From Prevotella heparinolytica (lineage in GTDB: Bacteria > Bacteroidota > Bacteroidia > Bacteroidales > Bacteroidaceae): 64,000 nt of DNA. Position 1 is the first letter of the stretch. Every line of letters begins with the position of its first letter. The stretch is from assembly GCF_004342845.1 (NCBI RefSeq), contig NZ_SLXB01000010.1, positions 38,315 through 102,314 on the forward strand, read 5' to 3'. Both the position numbers and the translations under genes were made by a program. The notes beneath the pieces were generated by a model that was not told the DNA's origin, did not search any database, and worked only from the letters and a program-made list of their open reading frames with translations. Shown here piece by piece: positions 45,827 through 54,539 of the stretch.

Positions 45827-47083
45827 TTATTCTTCGTCTCCGTAGACCTGATAAAGAAAATCGTTGTAGGGGTACTTCTGCACATGCAGTTCTTTCACAC
45901 GTCCGTAAACCACACTTTTCAGTTCCTCCATGTTGATTCTTTCACGGGCGGAGATAAAGAGGCAACTATCCTCCATCTTCGCCATCCACGTCTTCATCAG
46001 TTCTTCGAGTGTTAAGTTTTCTTTTGTTTTGGGGGTAAGGTCGTCAGTCGCTTTCTCCACGTAGGTGTAAGCGTCTATTTTATTGAACACAAGTACCATG
46101 GGCTTTCCAGCGGCGCCGATGTCGGCCAATGTCTTGTTCACAACTTCTATCTGTTCTTCAAAATCGGGATGAGAAATATCGACGATATGCAGCAGTAAAT
46201 CGGCTTCACGCACCTCGTCGAGGGTGGACTTGAAGGAATCCACCAAATCAGTGGGCAACTTGCGGATAAAGCCCACCGTATCGGAAAGCAGAAACGGGAG
46301 ATTCTCGATAATCACCTTGCGCACCGTAGTGTCCAGCGTGGCAAACAGCTTATTCTCGGCAAACACTTCGCTTTTCGAGAGCAACGTCATCAGCGTCGAC
46401 TTGCCTACGTTGGTATATCCCACCAACGCCACACGAATCAGCCGTCCACGGTTCTTGCGCTGCGTGGATTTTTGTTTGTCTATCTCGGCCAAACGTTCTT
46501 TCAGCAAAGACATACGGTTGAGGATGATACGACGGTCCATTTCCAACTGTGTCTCACCCGGTCCGCGAAGTCCCACAGACCCCTTACCGCCTCCGGCACC
46601 GGAGCCACCTCCCTGACGCTCCAAGTGTGTCCACAAGCGTTGCAGACGAGGGAGCATGTATTTGTACTGCGCCAGTTCCACCTGTGTTTTAGCATTGGCT
46701 GTCTGCGCACGCATGGCAAAGATGTCGAGAATAAGCGAAGTTCTATCCAGAATCTTAACCTTCAGTTCCGCTTCAATATTCCGTATCTGTTTGGCAGAGA
46801 GTTCATCGTCGAAAATAACCATCCCCACCTCACGTTCAGCCTCTTCTTCGTTCTTGATATATTCTTTTATCTCGGCCAGCTTACCCGTGCCCACGTAGGT
46901 CGCCGAATGAGCCTGGTCCAGTTTTTGGGTAAATCTTTTCACCACTTCCGCCCCGGCTGTCTCAGCCAAGAATGCCAGCTCGTCAAGGTATTCGTTGGTC
47001 TTGCGCTCGTCCTGCGTCTTCGTGATAAGACCCACCAATACCGTTGTTTCGGCCTGCACCTCGGAAATTACAAATTCTTTCAT
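45827..47083 (-). CDS. hflX: HflX-type ribosome-associated GTPase
   Basis: 418 residues. The N-terminal HflX domain ends in a Gly-rich loop (GGGSGAGGGKGSVGLRGPGE near 160-180). Then come G1 VALVGYTNVGKSTLM, G3 DTVGFIRKLP and G4 FNKIDAY. HflX splits stalled ribosomes after stress. It precedes the DUF4954 gene by 45 bp on the same strand. Confidence 0.93.
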   Translation of the reverse strand: MKEFVISEVQAETTVLVGLITKTQDERKTNEYLDELAFLAETAGAEVVKRFTQKLDQAHSATYVGTGKLAEIKEYIKNEEEAEREVGMVIFDDELSAKQIRNIEAELKVKILDRTSLILDIFAMRAQTANAKTQVELAQYKYMLPRLQRLWTHLERQGGGSGAGGGKGSVGLRGPGETQLEMDRRIILNRMSLLKERLAEIDKQKSTQRKNRGRLIRVALVGYTNVGKSTLMTLLSKSEVFAENKLFATLDTTVRKVIIENLPFLLSDTVGFIRKLPTDLVDSFKSTLDEVREADLLLHIVDISHPDFEEQIEVVNKTLADIGAAGKPMVLVFNKIDAYTYVEKATDDLTPKTKENLTLEELMKTWMAKMEDSCLFISARERINMEELKSVVYGRVKELHVQKYPYNDFLYQVYGDEE

Positions 47084-47244
47084 TTACTATACCTTATATT
47101 ATATATATTCCAATTTTAATGGCCACAAATATAAGGATTTCTACAGAATCTTTCAGCAAGGTTATTATTTAATTCGGAGATTGCTTGGTATTTGTCAACA
47201 AGAGGGTTGGGCAAGAAGAGAAAGTAGGAACTTTAGACTACAAA

Positions 47245-47308
47245 ATGCGGATTATGTAGCCCTTTAGTTCTCATTTATGAAAACTAAGAGAAGATACATA
47301 ATCCGCAT
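47245..47308. other. Long palindromic hairpin between hflX and the SusD gene
   Basis: ATGCGGATTATGTA (47245-47258) pairs perfectly with 47295-47308, with a further inner stem TTAGTT/AACTAA. It lies in the 345-bp gap 47084-47428, which contains no gene. It is either a second terminator for the susCD operon or a structured RNA. It is too far from hflX to be a leader attenuator with certainty. Confidence 0.55.
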
Positions 47309-47339
47309 CCCCCAAAAATACTAAGATTGCTTGATATAC

Positions 47340-47390
47340 CCTCCACTTGCACAGTTTTCCATTTCTACAAATAGAAACAGGAAGTGGAGG
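47340..47390 (-). terminator. Terminator of the minus-strand SusC/SusD operon
   Basis: CCTCCACTT (47340-47348) pairs with AAGTGGAGG (47382-47390), and an inner stem TTTCTA/TAGAAA closes on a 4-nt loop. It begins 39 bp after the SusD stop. Confidence 0.65.
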
Positions 47391-47428
47391 CTTTACCTAT
47401 ACAATATCTCAAAGCAACGATAACAAAT

Positions 47429-49069
47429 TTATTTATTTGCGTCCTTTAATTCATCATTATAGTCTGTTTCATTTAAAGGCACATCCCAAGTCCATTTGTT
47501 CACACCATCAGCAGGAATAAGCTTAGCAATGGAGATATGAGCATTACCGCCTTCAGCAAATCCCTTACGATCTACTGGACGATTCCATCTCTTATAGTCG
47601 CTCCAAGCAAATCCTTCACCCCAAAGTTCAAGTTCGCGATAATCCATAATCTCATTCCAAAGGTCATTACCCGTCTTCTCACAAGTATATTTAGGATTAC
47701 GCCCTGAAGTAGCATTCAGCTCTACCAAAGATGCCTGAGCGGCAGTTTCGTTCTTCAAGAAGTAGTTGGCTTCTGCTTCAATCAGCACCATCTCCGATGA
47801 ACGGATGAAAGGCAAGTAGCTCACACCCGGAGTATCGAATACATAGAACTTAAGCTGGCCACCCAAATACATATAACCTGCCTGATAAGGAGCTTCAAGT
47901 CCTGAAACAGCCATTTTTTTGCAATAAGCAGCAGCGGCAGCTCTTGCTTTTGCCGCATCAGCTCCCTTTGTGTTTCCTCCAAAGATACCATAAGTCTGAT
48001 CAATAGCTGAGGTGTTAGTAAAGTTAAATTCAGGGAACTTATCTTCAGTCAAGAACAAAGCCTTACGGGCATCGTTATCAGGAATACGGTTGATGAGATG
48101 ACGTCCGATGGCACCCGCCCCGGTTTTAGCGTTATTGGCATAATATCCGTTGCACGAGAATTGAGTTCCATAACTCCAATACCAGTTATTCTCCTGTGCA
48201 CTGCCGAAGCTACCGAAAATCCATTCACTTGTCGGGTTACAGAATCCGGCATGATATTCCGCATTCGACATGAGCGGGAAGTTTTGACGAGCCAGTTTGG
48301 CTTCCGACACAGCCTTAGAATAATCTTGCTTGGCAAGGGCGGCACGTGCATATACGGCGTGAGCCACATTGACATTCGGTATCCAGACATTACCCTCGGC
48401 ACGGTCTTTTCCACTCTTATTGAACAATTCGATTGCCTCATCAAGATCTTTATAGATTTGAGCATAGGTTTCACCCAGTGTAGCATACTTTTGTCCACCA
48501 GTAGTTTCATCCAAACGGAGCACGATTCCCTGTGAAGTTCCGTTACCGGAATCTTGCCAACGCCAGCAGTAGTAACGAACCAATTTTTCAAAAGCATAAG
48601 CACGGAAAGTCAGAGCCGACGCTTTAATGAAGTTCTTCTCTGTTTCCAATCCTGCCGCATTGTCTATATTGACAATGATTGTGTTGGCATTGCCCACAAT
48701 GGTATAATAGTAATACCATGCATAGGCATCGTAGATAGAGTTGGTGCGTGAATGGAACTCTTGATTGTGAATAGGTGCCCATCCGGAAGCGTAGAGATTA
48801 TAGAGATAATTCTCGCTCGGATAGTTCTCATAATGAGAGATGACATTATTTTCTCCCGCAAAGCCCTGTCTGAACGGTGAGTGCTGTGTGGTCATAATCT
48901 TGGCGACACCATTCAAGGCTTTCATGGCATTGGCCGTAGTACCGACAGCATCAGCTGCTCCCGTAGAATCTGTGGGAGCCGTATCCAGAAAGTCACCGGA
49001 GCAGGACGATACCAACATCATACCGGCCAACAGGCCACCGGCAAACATTTTATTGATAAAATTCTTCAT
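47429..49069 (-). CDS. SusD-family glycan-binding lipoprotein (active pair)
   Basis: 546 residues with lipoprotein signal (GMMLVSSCSGDFLDTAP), the usual SusD N terminus. TPR-rich SusD fold: NFIKASALTFRAYAFEKLVR (about 150-170) and PFIRSSEMVLIEAEANYFLK (about 420-440) are hallmark blocks, and ELWGEGFAWSDYKRW closes the domain. It forms a lid on its SusC partner, 29 bp upstream, and captures oligosaccharide or peptide at the surface. No glycoside hydrolase is nearby, so the ligand is unknown. Confidence 0.92.
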   Translation of the reverse strand: MKNFINKMFAGGLLAGMMLVSSCSGDFLDTAPTDSTGAADAVGTTANAMKALNGVAKIMTTQHSPFRQGFAGENNVISHYENYPSENYLYNLYASGWAPIHNQEFHSRTNSIYDAYAWYYYYTIVGNANTIIVNIDNAAGLETEKNFIKASALTFRAYAFEKLVRYYCWRWQDSGNGTSQGIVLRLDETTGGQKYATLGETYAQIYKDLDEAIELFNKSGKDRAEGNVWIPNVNVAHAVYARAALAKQDYSKAVSEAKLARQNFPLMSNAEYHAGFCNPTSEWIFGSFGSAQENNWYWSYGTQFSCNGYYANNAKTGAGAIGRHLINRIPDNDARKALFLTEDKFPEFNFTNTSAIDQTYGIFGGNTKGADAAKARAAAAAYCKKMAVSGLEAPYQAGYMYLGGQLKFYVFDTPGVSYLPFIRSSEMVLIEAEANYFLKNETAAQASLVELNATSGRNPKYTCEKTGNDLWNEIMDYRELELWGEGFAWSDYKRWNRPVDRKGFAEGGNAHISIAKLIPADGVNKWTWDVPLNETDYNDELKDANK

Positions 49070-49098
49070 TTCTAATACAAATTTAAGTGGTTATACCT

Positions 49099-52000
49099 TT
49101 AAAATTTCACAGTCAGGCCTAAGTTATATACTCGAGCCGTTACATATGTATCATCTGATCCACCGCTAAATGAATACTGCGGATTGAGTCCCTTGCGAGA
49201 AGTCAGCGTAAAGAGGTTCTCAACACCAGCAGTTACAGACAAGCCTTCAAGGTTCATGCTTCTCAACCAGCGTTTGGGCAGGCTGTAAGAAAGATTCAAG
49301 TTCTTGAAAACAAGATAAGAAGCACTTGTCAGCCAACGGTCGCTCACCGCATTCAGGTCTGAAGAGCTATAGAAGTCTGCACGAGGCAGCCCATTGGCAT
49401 CGATACGGTTGGAAGAAGTCTCTGTGATACCGGCAGGAGCTTCTTTCCAAGAGTTCAGAATATCTACGTGCATAGCACTACCAGATGCGCCAGATTCAGA
49501 AACACTCATCAAAGATCTGTACACGCCATCATTAGTCTTTCCACCCAAAGAATAGGTGAACAACATGTTCAAATCCCAGTTCTTCCATGAGAGACCTGTG
49601 CTGACAGAACCAAACACGGTAGGCAATGCGCTTCCCGCCCATTCACGCTTAGCATAAGAGGTAGCAGTTGCATATTCCACTCCGTTGATAGAGCTCAAGG
49701 CACCAGCCTCAGCAGCTTTCTCTTTTTTCTCCGGATCCAATGTATAAAGAGACGTACCGGTCAACTGATCCACTCCTTCGAAATGATATGTATAGAATTC
49801 ATAGATAGAGTGTCCTTCAGAGTAGTTCTGCATACCGTTCAAGATATCCTTGCCTTCAGGAAGCTTTACAATCTTGTTCTTCAAGAAAGTGGCATCCATG
49901 CCTACTTTCCATTTCCAGTCGTTATCGTTGATGATATCAGCCTTCAAAGAAATTTCCCAACCGCGGTTAGAGATTGTACCGATATTCTTGTATTGCGTCA
50001 TGTTCATCAAGCTTCCCCAGGGATAAGAACCTGCGGAGAGCGGCAGACGTACTTGGAACAACAGGTCTTTTGAGCGTTTGTCAAAATATCCAATCTGGAA
50101 GTCCAGACGATCGAACAAACGGCCTTCTACGGCGATGTCTACAGTCTGAGTGGTTTCCCATTTGATGTCGGGAGCGGCAAGGGCCTGCTTCACCAAAGCC
50201 GGGTCACCGGCATTCTTCTCGATGGAGTAAAGAGCCATGTGTCCATAAAGAGTAACCCCCATGTTATTTCCCACTTCACCATAAGAAGCGCGCATCTTCA
50301 ATGTATTTACCCAGTCCACATCTTGCAAGAAAACTTCTCGTTTCATGTTCCAGCTGGCTCCCACGGAGTAGAAGTTACCCCAACGGTTGTCTTTGTGGAA
50401 GCGTGAAGAGCCGTCGCGACGGAATGAACCTTCCAGAAAGTAGCGGTCATCGTAGTTATATTTCAAGCGAGCCAGATAAGATTCAGTCTTGTCTTCATCA
50501 TCATACCCTTCGAAGTAGGAGTTTTTCAGGAAGTTCCCGATAGTAAGGTTTCCATCTACCGCCATACCGGTATTCATGCCGCGAGTGAATTTACGTTCCC
50601 AGCTATAAGTTTCATGAGCCGCCATAGCCTCGAAATTGTGTACATTGTTGAATTTGTAGTCCCAATTCAAGATTTGCTGCAAAGTCACAGTTCTGTACTG
50701 GTAAGCACGTGATGTCAAACGTCCACCGTTCGTGGCTCCATCACCAATCTCGGGGTTGTTGAACTTCTGATAGTTCGTAGTACTGTTGTTCAAGTCGCCT
50801 TTCAAGGTAAACGATATTCCATAAGGCAGAGACACTGTGGCAAAAGCCTGTCCGCCCAATACGTTACGTACTGACTCCTCTTTATCTTTCAGCAACTCGT
50901 ATGCAATGTTGCGGTTGTTCAAATAAGGAGAAACGGTATCATGCATTTTGTTTCCGGCCTCATCCAGTTTGTAAGTACCATCAGCATTGTGCAGATACAG
51001 AGGATACACGGGAGCCATGTAACGAGTAATATAGAAAGGATTGGCATACATGCTTCCCGAAGCGTTACTGTTATAGTTACGCTTGGTCCAAGAACCATTA
51101 AGATTCACACCACCCTTAAACCATGAGTTGGGTGTATAAGAGGTGTTGATACGACCAGAGTAGCGCTCGTAGTCAGCAGCTTCCACGTAACCTTTTTCTT
51201 TCAGATAACCAACAGAAGAATATACATTATATTTATCACCGGAAGTAGCGGCAGATAAGTTATAGTCTTGGCGATGTCCGTTGCGTTTCTGCCAATCAAG
51301 GTCGTCATAACCAGCCAGACGAGCGGCAATCAATTTTCCATTAGCATCAAACAGTTGGTCGTCAGCTGCATTGTAGATGTTACGGCCGATTGATTCGCTC
51401 ATAACGTGTGCTGTGGCATAGGCAGCCGCTTCAGTTGCCGACATTCCTTTGTTAGTCATCATGGCATTCTTTTTAGCCATCCAAGTAGCTTCCATCCAAC
51501 GGTCGGCATCCAGACGGTCATATTCAGGAATACCTCTGTTATAGATACCCTGATTCATTTGCAGCGTGATGCTCGGCTTGCTGGAGTTACGTCCTTTTTT
51601 GGTAGTGATAAGAACCACACCATTAGCGGCACGGTTACCATAAAGTGCGGCCGAAGCGGCATCCTTCAAGATGGACATGCTCTCGATATCGTTAGAGTTC
51701 AATTCCGCCATGTTACCATCAAAAGGCACACCGTCCACCACATACAGCGGAGATGTTGCTCCTGATACCATAGAACCAAAACCGCGGATACGGACGCTCG
51801 GAGCTGCGCCCGGCTCACCATAGGTATTGTTCACCTGTACGCCCGGAGCTGCACCTTCAAGTGCACCCGTCACACTCGTTGTAATACGTTTTTCGATTTT
51901 CTTATTATCCACCACGGATATAGAACCAGTCAACGATTCCTTCTTGGCTGTACCATAAGCTACAATCACTACTTCATCAATAAGTTCGGTGTTTGCTCGC

Positions 52001-52284
52001 AGCACAACCTTCACACTCGGTTTTACAGCCACCTCCTGTGTCTGCATGCCAATAAACGAAATCTGCAAAGTCTTTGCGGTACTTGGTACATTCGATAATT
52101 CAAACTTTCCATCTACATTGGTAATAGCACCGATCTGTGTACCTTTCACCAATACAGAAGCTCCAATAACCGGCTGCCCGTCTTCTTCAGAGGTTACAAC
52201 ACCCGTAACCTTCTGGGTTTGGGCAGTTACCAAGCCTATCCCAACAAAAAGACAGGCCAATAACAGCATTAATTTTCTTTTCAT
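49099..52284 (-). CDS. SusC-family TonB-dependent transporter, complete and in the ON position of an invertible switch
   Basis: 1061 residues: signal peptide (LLACLFVGIGLVTAQ), carboxypeptidase-like domain (about 27-95, VTGVVTSEEDGQPVIGASVL), TonB box region (DEVVIVAYGTAKKESLTG), plug (VRIRGFGSMVSG, ILKDAASAALYGNRAANG) and a 22-strand barrel ending RVYNLGLTVKF. Codons about 67-89 contain a 67-bp sequence (52018-52084) repeated inverted at 54473-54539 inside the truncated SusC on the other side of a recombinase gene. The gene has a good promoter at 52341-52369. Inversion would strip it of promoter and signal peptide. Confidence 0.93.
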   Translation of the reverse strand: MKRKLMLLLACLFVGIGLVTAQTQKVTGVVTSEEDGQPVIGASVLVKGTQIGAITNVDGKFELSNVPSTAKTLQISFIGMQTQEVAVKPSVKVVLRANTELIDEVVIVAYGTAKKESLTGSISVVDNKKIEKRITTSVTGALEGAAPGVQVNNTYGEPGAAPSVRIRGFGSMVSGATSPLYVVDGVPFDGNMAELNSNDIESMSILKDAASAALYGNRAANGVVLITTKKGRNSSKPSITLQMNQGIYNRGIPEYDRLDADRWMEATWMAKKNAMMTNKGMSATEAAAYATAHVMSESIGRNIYNAADDQLFDANGKLIAARLAGYDDLDWQKRNGHRQDYNLSAATSGDKYNVYSSVGYLKEKGYVEAADYERYSGRINTSYTPNSWFKGGVNLNGSWTKRNYNSNASGSMYANPFYITRYMAPVYPLYLHNADGTYKLDEAGNKMHDTVSPYLNNRNIAYELLKDKEESVRNVLGGQAFATVSLPYGISFTLKGDLNNSTTNYQKFNNPEIGDGATNGGRLTSRAYQYRTVTLQQILNWDYKFNNVHNFEAMAAHETYSWERKFTRGMNTGMAVDGNLTIGNFLKNSYFEGYDDEDKTESYLARLKYNYDDRYFLEGSFRRDGSSRFHKDNRWGNFYSVGASWNMKREVFLQDVDWVNTLKMRASYGEVGNNMGVTLYGHMALYSIEKNAGDPALVKQALAAPDIKWETTQTVDIAVEGRLFDRLDFQIGYFDKRSKDLLFQVRLPLSAGSYPWGSLMNMTQYKNIGTISNRGWEISLKADIINDNDWKWKVGMDATFLKNKIVKLPEGKDILNGMQNYSEGHSIYEFYTYHFEGVDQLTGTSLYTLDPEKKEKAAEAGALSSINGVEYATATSYAKREWAGSALPTVFGSVSTGLSWKNWDLNMLFTYSLGGKTNDGVYRSLMSVSESGASGSAMHVDILNSWKEAPAGITETSSNRIDANGLPRADFYSSSDLNAVSDRWLTSASYLVFKNLNLSYSLPKRWLRSMNLEGLSVTAGVENLFTLTSRKGLNPQYSFSGGSDDTYVTARVYNLGLTVKF
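52018..52084. other. Inverted repeat (left), candidate crossover site of the SusC switch
   Basis: On the minus strand this reads AGTACCGCAAAGACTTTGCA and onward. It matches 54473-54539 (plus strand) in 63 of 67 positions, the first 26 being identical. It codes for STAKTLQISFIGMQTQEV in SusC. Similarity stops abruptly at the 5' edge, as expected for a recombination boundary. Confidence 0.8.
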
Positions 52285-52340
52285 AAATTCTCTCTTAAAG
52301 TTTAACTTTACATTAATTGTTTCTTTACTCTAACAAAATG

Positions 52341-52369
52341 CAAATATATTAATAAAACTGAATTAGACA
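52341..52369 (-). promoter_or_regulatory. Promoter of the SusC/SusD operon, inside the invertible segment
   Basis: On the minus strand TTG (52369-52367), an 18-bp spacer and TATATTTG (52348-52341) fit the Bacteroidetes -33/-7 promoter. It would give a leader of about 50 nt before the ATG at 52284. Confidence 0.65.
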
Positions 52370-52672
52370 ATTATTTTATTGAAAAAACCTTGTAAATCTG
52401 TCTTTTTGTTAATGCGTATGGCTGTTTTATGCTTTTAAGCATGTTTTTTACCTTTAAAAGATCCAAAAACAAGAAGACGGCCTATCATAATGCACCCCCG
52501 CATTTGGCGAAAGACTCTGCTTTGTATACACTTTTTATATCAATAAGGTTAAAAAAACAGGCCGGTGGCTTGTGAAATATGCTTCATGCACTGATAATTC
52601 GGCTTCGTAGTCCAAGTAGCAGGAATCCCGGATAACCGTTATCTTTCCCATAAATACCCTAAAGTTTCACCC

Positions 52673-52802
52673 ATTCTTGTCGAGATGAAACTCTACTTCC
52701 CATTACTACTGAAGCTACTTCCCACTACGAGTGAAGCGGCTTCAGTAGTAATGGGAAGTGGCTTCACTCGTAATGAGAGACAAGGTTTCATTCTATGCGA
52801 AG
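52673..52802. repeat. 22-bp repeat array with units in both orientations, next to the MITE
   Basis: Four clear 22-bp units start at 52695, 52717, 52739 and 52761; diverged units flank them. Each begins or ends with ACTTC/GAAG(C/T), giving a dyad. Unit 3 is the reverse complement of unit 1, and unit 4 of unit 2, shifted by one base. The array lies between the SusC promoter and the recombinase gene, and the MITE begins at its right edge. Between 52370 and 52672 I see nothing certain. Confidence 0.8.
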
Positions 52803-52988
52803 ATGAGGGTGTGTCAAAACTCAATTTTAATCCAGATGAACTTTTGATTTGAAAGTTGAACATCCCTAAAGGCAAAAAGAAGAGTTGTATCATTACTCGA
52901 AACAGAGCTTGATACGACTCTTTTTAGGTCTTATAGTTACATTCTGTAACTTTTCGGAGAGGTCATTTTAGTTTTGACACACCCTCAT
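52803..52988. mobile_element. MITE-like element with 19-bp terminal inverted repeats
   Basis: The 186-bp element is bounded by perfect 19-bp inverted repeats (52803-52821 and 52970-52988, ATGAGGGTGTGTCAAAACT). It holds no ORF. Inside are a GTTAC-n5-GTAAC dyad and a terminator-like hairpin (52880-52922). Ends of this type occur on Bacteroides insertion sequences, so it was probably mobilized by a transposase encoded elsewhere. No clear target-site duplication is seen. A degenerate copy lies at 32888-33014. Confidence 0.75.
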
Positions 52989-53076
52989 GCCACATAAAAC
53001 CGGAAAGAATCCCTGATGACGGTTTGTTGAAGGAAATGCCGCATAATTGCAATGCAAATTCTAAAAAACTGAAGAG

Positions 53077-54276
53077 ATGAATAAGATTACTTACCGTTTA
53101 GTGTACAACAGGAAGAAGCGCCTGAACAGGCAAGGGATGGCCTTGGTGCAAGTGGAAGCCTATCTGAAAAACAAGAAAAAGTACTTCTCTACCGGAGTTT
53201 ATCTGAAACCGGAGCAGTGGGACACCGCCAGATGTGTAGTGAAAAAGCACCCGAATGCAGATGCCCTGAATCGCTGGATACAGCAGTATGCAACAGAGAT
53301 AGAAAAGAAAGAACTGGATATGTGGCGGCAAGGAAAGCGCATTTCTCTGGAGTCGTTGAAAGACGGCTTGAGCGGCAACAGCAATTCTGCGTCTTTTCTG
53401 CATTTCTTCAAACAAGAAGTAGAAAATTCCACGTTGAAAAAGAGCAGCAAGAGCAACCACCTCTCTACGCTTGCACTACTGGGGGAGTTTAAAAAGGATC
53501 TCTGCTTTGCCGACCTGACTTTCGAGTTTATCACTTCGTTCGAATGCTTCCTGCGCTCCAAAGGTTACCACATCAACACGATAGCCAAGCACATGAAACA
53601 CCTTAAACGGCAGGTCAATATAGCAATCAACAAGGGTTACATGGAAATGAGGGAATATGCTTTCAGAAAATATAAGATTAAAACCGTGGCCAACAAACAC
53701 ACCCACCTCACTCCGGAAGAGCTGGAACGGCTGGAGCACCTGCCCCTTATGGGGAAAGCCGCCAAGTACAGGAAGACGCTGGATGCGTTTCTCTTTTGCT
53801 GCTATACGGGAATACGATATTCCGATTTCATCAATCTCTCTTCGGATAACATAGTAGAAATATATCGGGAAACATGGCTGGTTTATAGAACCGTCAAAAC
53901 CGATACGGAAGTCAGGCTTCCCCTTTTTCTTCTTTTCGGCGGGAAAGCGCTCGGGATATTGGATAAATACAAGGATGCCCCGGATTGTTTCTACCAACTG
54001 AAAAACAATTCCAACGTGAACAAGGAGTTGATTATGCTTGCACGCTTGGCTAATTTAGGAAAAAGGATATCTTTCCATACCGCCCGCCATACCAACGCCA
54101 CCTTATTAATATATAAAGGTGTAAACATCACTACGGTGCAGAAGCTGCTCGGCCATAAGAACCTAAAAACCACCCAGGTTTATGCGGATGTGATGGATAT
54201 GACCATCGTACAGGATTTGAAAAAGAACTCGGAACATCCGATTAATGAACCGGGTAGATGCACTCACGACAAATAG
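53077..54276 (+). CDS. Tyrosine-type site-specific recombinase (switch invertase)
   Basis: 399 residues. An Arm-type N-terminal domain (VYLKPEQWDTARCVVKKH) and SAM-like domain (about 105-205) precede the catalytic domain. Catalytic residues are visible: Arg in CYTGIRYSDF near 246, HTARH near 335-339 and the nucleophilic Tyr in TTQVYADV near 368. This is the Bacteroides class used for local DNA inversions as well as for integration of elements. No conjugation or phage genes are adjacent and it lies between inverted repeats in two susC genes, so inversion is the likely role. It would invert with the segment it controls. Confidence 0.9.
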   Translation: MNKITYRLVYNRKKRLNRQGMALVQVEAYLKNKKKYFSTGVYLKPEQWDTARCVVKKHPNADALNRWIQQYATEIEKKELDMWRQGKRISLESLKDGLSGNSNSASFLHFFKQEVENSTLKKSSKSNHLSTLALLGEFKKDLCFADLTFEFITSFECFLRSKGYHINTIAKHMKHLKRQVNIAINKGYMEMREYAFRKYKIKTVANKHTHLTPEELERLEHLPLMGKAAKYRKTLDAFLFCCYTGIRYSDFINLSSDNIVEIYRETWLVYRTVKTDTEVRLPLFLLFGGKALGILDKYKDAPDCFYQLKNNSNVNKELIMLARLANLGKRISFHTARHTNATLLIYKGVNITTVQKLLGHKNLKTTQVYADVMDMTIVQDLKKNSEHPINEPGRCTHDK

Positions 54277-54472
54277 CCTCATGACAATTGTCGGCTGTCG
54301 GTTGGCTTACAAAGTGTTACATCTGAAAGTCGGTAAAGGGTGGGTAGATAAAATGTGTTGCCGGGGCACAACCGTGTTCTGTGGAGCCATGCTCGATAAA
54401 TGTTCCGGATGAAAATCGAACAGGCTCTTCTCGTTTTCTTAAGGCAGACAAGCAGATTGCCGTATATGACAT

Positions 54473-54539
54473 AGTACCGCAAAGACTTTGCAGATTTCAT
54501 TCATTGGTATGCAGACACAGGAGGTGGCTATAAAACCGA
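54473..54539. other. Inverted repeat (right), candidate crossover site of the SusC switch
   Basis: This sequence matches the inverted copy at 52018-52084 (63 of 67, first 26 identical). It lies at the 5' edge of the truncated SusC frame; a TGA three codons upstream of ACC closes the frame. The frame through the repeat is the same as in the complete SusC. Confidence 0.8.

Noticed and set aside
52803..52988. Remnant of a complete insertion sequence
   Set aside because: The interior has no transposase-like reading frame in either strand and is only 186 bp, so it is treated as a nonautonomous element.
53077..54276. Recombinase as the integrase of a prophage or conjugative element
   Set aside because: No phage, conjugation or cargo genes and no tRNA or att pair flank it; inverted repeats in the adjacent susC genes explain it better.
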